From positions 2,928,501 to 2,992,500 of the forward strand of contig WARS01000026.1 of NCBI GenBank assembly GCA_008933995.1: a stretch of 64,000 bases of DNA, given 5' to 3'. A model generated the notes under the pieces. That model was given only the letters and a program-made list of their open reading frames with translations. It was not told where the DNA came from and ran no database searches. The translations under genes were made by a program, and so were the position numbers. Source of the DNA: Datnioides undecimradiatus (Eukaryota > Chordata > Actinopteri > Lobotiformes > Datnioididae). Positions 61,501 through 64,000 of the stretch are shown piece after piece; positions within the stretch are counted from its first letter, which is position 1; the number at the start of each line of letters is the position of its first letter.

Positions 61501-61754
61501 GAAAGGTGAAGTGAATCGGCATTAAGAGATGTACTGTCATGTAGAGGATTCATTTGATCTAAATTGAAATTTCCATGGCTGCATGTGTTTTCAGGGGTAT
61601 TACACTGTGGACATAGACACATCCTGTGCATATGCCGCAACGCTCACATAATCTCTCCAGATCTCACGATTTCATTCATGCTTTTATCAATGATTTCAAA
61701 GTCTTTCCAACCACTGTTGGTTTTAGTCTCTGAAATAAAATCCAGCTGGCTAGT
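58521..61754. other. Non-coding AT-rich spacer
   Basis: Several short unsupported frames. A possible minus-strand 61-bp exon (61438-61498) with acceptor- and donor-like flanks is discussed in the findings. A runs occur near 60384-60395 and T runs near 60714-60723. Nothing else is recognised. Confidence 0.45.
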
Positions 61755-61805
61755 TTGAGTGTGTGTGGGTGTCTGTGTGTGCGTAAGATGAAAAAAAAAA
61801 AAAGA
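61755..61805. repeat. (TG)n tract followed by poly(A)
   Basis: Interrupted GTGTG run (61755-61783) and then an A run to about 61804. Confidence 0.8.
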
Positions 61806-63689
61806 ATCTGGGCAAGTTTTCTCTTTCTGTACTCTCGGGGCATTTAGTACAAATCAGGACAAATTGTTACTCTATTACATTTACGTGCTAGTTTGTTTAA
61901 ATTATACTCTGTTACTCTGGCTGTAGTGTCACTTCTTGACTTTTGGCTGTTCACACCACTGTGTAAATTTTAAAGCCATAGTTTTGATGGCTTGACTTTA
62001 TTTTTTCCAGATACGGTAAAGCGGATTTATAAAAAGTCTTCAACATATACAGTACTATGCATCAGAAATGACTGACGGGTAAAATCAGAGTTTAACATGT
62101 AGCTTTAGCTTGCAACCAAGAGCGCTGCTTACATAGATATGTTGTAACTCATGTGAATACAAGCTGACCAAGGTTTAAACTGATTGACAAACGCTTAAAA
62201 AGTACCATGTATGTTCAATGTATGTGCTCTCTCAGCCTGTAAAACAACAAATAATTAATAAAAAGAAAGTAAGAAAGAAACGAACAAGAAATCAAGTGTA
62301 CTACAAAATAGTAAATAACTGTGAGTTATGTAAGGTGCCTGTTACAACTTCTCTGCAATGTCTCGATGGGGACAAAGACTTTCAACATTTTACAGCAGCC
62401 TTTCGAGCCTACTGTGGGTGGTTTTAAACTCCAAAGATTTGGGGTGGAGTATCACTTTAATTGCATCTAGGTACACAGCCAATTTTAAAATGCTATTTTG
62501 AACTCACATTATTGACTATAGGACAGGGAGTGTCATTTTTGTGTTGCGCCTCATGCAGCATTCCTCCACCTGTTCCATGTTCCAGCTGAGGGCATCACAA
62601 CGACCAGAGTCGCCCAGAACAACACCGCTCACTTTACTGGGATCAGATTTGGCTGTTTGTCCTCCTAAGTGTCCTTATCATCAAAATCATATAATAGCAG
62701 TCATTCCACTTGCCATCAGAATGAATCTCCTCAAAGAGATCACACATCGGATTACAATGACAGCGTATTCACATGACTGGGCAAACCAGACTTATGGAGG
62801 AAATCTCTCCCAGGTTTATAATAATTGCTCTAAATGAACTAGAGCAAACTCCAATTTCATCATCACACAACATGAAAATTTACATATGTAGTCAGAGCCA
62901 TGTTTGTTTGCCTTTTGGGCCAAAAGCACTGGGTGCGATTAGCAGTGGAAAAGCATATACACACTGCTGACTGTCGAGTCCAACCAATTTAAAGAGATTG
63001 TGTGAGTCTAGAGTGAGCACCAAGTGTGGACATGTTGATTATGTATGCTAGGAGTGGTTCAGTCTTTTATTGGAAAATTTACACCCGTGCAGTGATTTAT
63101 ATAAATCAGTAGTGCCCACAAAGCAGTAAAACTCTAATTGTTTCTTCCATTTTGAAAGTCTAGCGTCCATTAAGGATGCAGTGAGTAATAAAAAGGACTT
63201 TTAATCAATCCTCTCTTGTTGATGAGTTGATGTGTGAATGGGCTATCCTACCTGACAGTGCTACCATATGTTGATTTCTTTTTCTAATAGCCAACAAAGA
63301 GACAGAGGGAGCTTATTTCACTGCAGGTGAAATTTACTACATTTACTATTTAATTTAATCAAAATAGGCTGAATAAAGAGGGTCATTTATTTGAATTGTT
63401 TCTGCTCTCTTTATATGTTTTTCAGGTGACTCAACGCTTGCTGAATGAGCAAACCGTGCCTCTTTTTGCTGTAGTCCAACTCTTTGTAACCACACACTGA
63501 AAAGTCCTAAACTCAAGGATTTTCATGTTTAACATGATCCAAACCTCTTAAGTAAGTCAAATGAATAGAACTCCTCTCATCTTGTCAGTACTAGTAAGAA
63601 TATTATGATGCAGCTTCGAAGCAAGTGCTGTAGCATGTCACTTCAGTCCCTCTTGCCCACACTGCAGTCTCTGTAGTGACCCTTTCATT
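61806..63689. other. Non-coding AT-rich spacer
   Basis: No gene is recognised. Short frames at 62218-62427, 62541-62837 and 62773-62970 have no domain or splice support. Confidence 0.5.
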
Positions 63690-63939
63690 GTCAGATTAGA
63701 CTGGCCGACCCCTCCTCGACCGGCTGGCATGGCCACAGTAAATCCTGGAGACTGCTCATGCTAGGGACCTCGGGTAATTAATAAAATCCCCATTACATGC
63801 CTTGTGCCCGTTGTTTGCTATTTCAACACCCCATTTGTGCCACGATTACAGTCATTATCAGTCACCGCCATTAATTCTCTACCCGATGCCAGAACTGCAT
63901 ACTAATAAATTGGGCTCTAAAATTTTTTTACCTTTCAAG
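63690..63939 (+). promoter_or_regulatory. Candidate conserved intronic element with 3' splice signals
   Basis: Enhancer-like sequence (CGGGTAATTAATAAAATCCCC, CACGATTACAGTCATTATCAG, CGCCATTAATTCTC) leads directly into a 3' splice-site layout: branch-point heptamer TACTAAT at 63900-63906 (branch A at 63905), a T-rich tract at 63922-63935 and AG at 63938-63939. The 34-base branch-to-AG distance is normal for vertebrates. Constraint just upstream of an exon is common for alternatively spliced exons. Confidence 0.45.
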
Positions 63940-64000
63940 GAGTTGGTGTTGGAGCTGCGCCAGGAAGTGCCACTCCAGATTAGGAGTCATCTGGTGACTC
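63940..64000 (+). CDS. Probable internal coding exon, 3'-truncated by the window edge; gene not identified
   Basis: After the acceptor AG at 63938-63939, one of three frames is open for all 61 bases and reads ELVLELRQEVPLQIRSHLVT; the other two hit stops. Codon choice (GAG, GTG, CTG, CGC, CAG) is coding-like and contrasts with the AT-rich flank. The exon enters at codon phase 0 if the acceptor is as drawn. The peptide is predicted helical and amphipathic, but I do not recognise the family. The alternative is a minus-strand exon ending at AAG followed by GTAAAA, also open over this short length; the good branch point favours the plus strand. Confidence 0.45.

Noticed and set aside
1..64000. 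CRISPR arrays, bacterial operons, prophage or integron structures
   Set aside because: No spaced direct repeats, no dense coding and clear vertebrate-type composition; the window is not prokaryotic.

Overview
This window looks like non-coding DNA from a ray-finned (probably teleost) fish. It is AT-rich and CpG-poor, with scattered CA, GA and TC microsatellites and homopolymer runs. It has no operon-like packing and no long open frames; the longest uninterrupted frame is 135 codons. It carries one decayed non-LTR retrotransposon whose sequence resembles families common in teleosts. The species and the locus could not be identified. No search or alignment could be run, so every conservation statement is a prediction from sequence texture.

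Layout. From 1 to about 63.9 kb I found no convincing protein-coding gene. The region reads as a gene desert or one very long intron, with islands that resemble vertebrate conserved non-coding elements (CNEs). These islands are a few hundred bases long, free of simple repeats, and rich in TAATTA-type homeodomain cores and SOX, TALE, octamer and RFX-like motifs. The best are near 3.54-4.29, 13.4-13.76, 21.8-22.3, 33.66-33.96, 36.4-36.7, 48.78-49.06, 53.8-54.26, 58.25-58.52 and 63.69-63.94 kb. The spacers hold microsatellites, homopolymers and unremarkable AT-rich DNA. At 11.22-12.34 kb lies a minus-strand relic of a reverse-transcriptase-bearing LINE, riddled with stops and frameshifts.

At the right edge (63,940-64,000, plus strand) is the best exon candidate. 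It has a consensus branch-point heptamer, a pyrimidine-rich tract, an AG acceptor and one open frame with coding-like codon choice, and it runs off the window. If real, the window is probably the 3' part of a long intron, or the upstream flank, of a plus-strand gene, and the CNE-like islands would be candidate enhancers for that gene or a neighbour.

Most notable non-coding signals: two palindromic RFX X-boxes 101 bp apart at 48.8-48.9 kb, the second in a CNE-like core; a perfect 17-bp hairpin at 50.5 kb; a 10-bp inverted repeat inside the 22-kb element; a CpG-rich block at 54.6-54.8 kb beside a 12-bp palindrome; an overlapping CRE/E-box at 37.45 kb; and a PBX-MEIS decamer at 36.67 kb.
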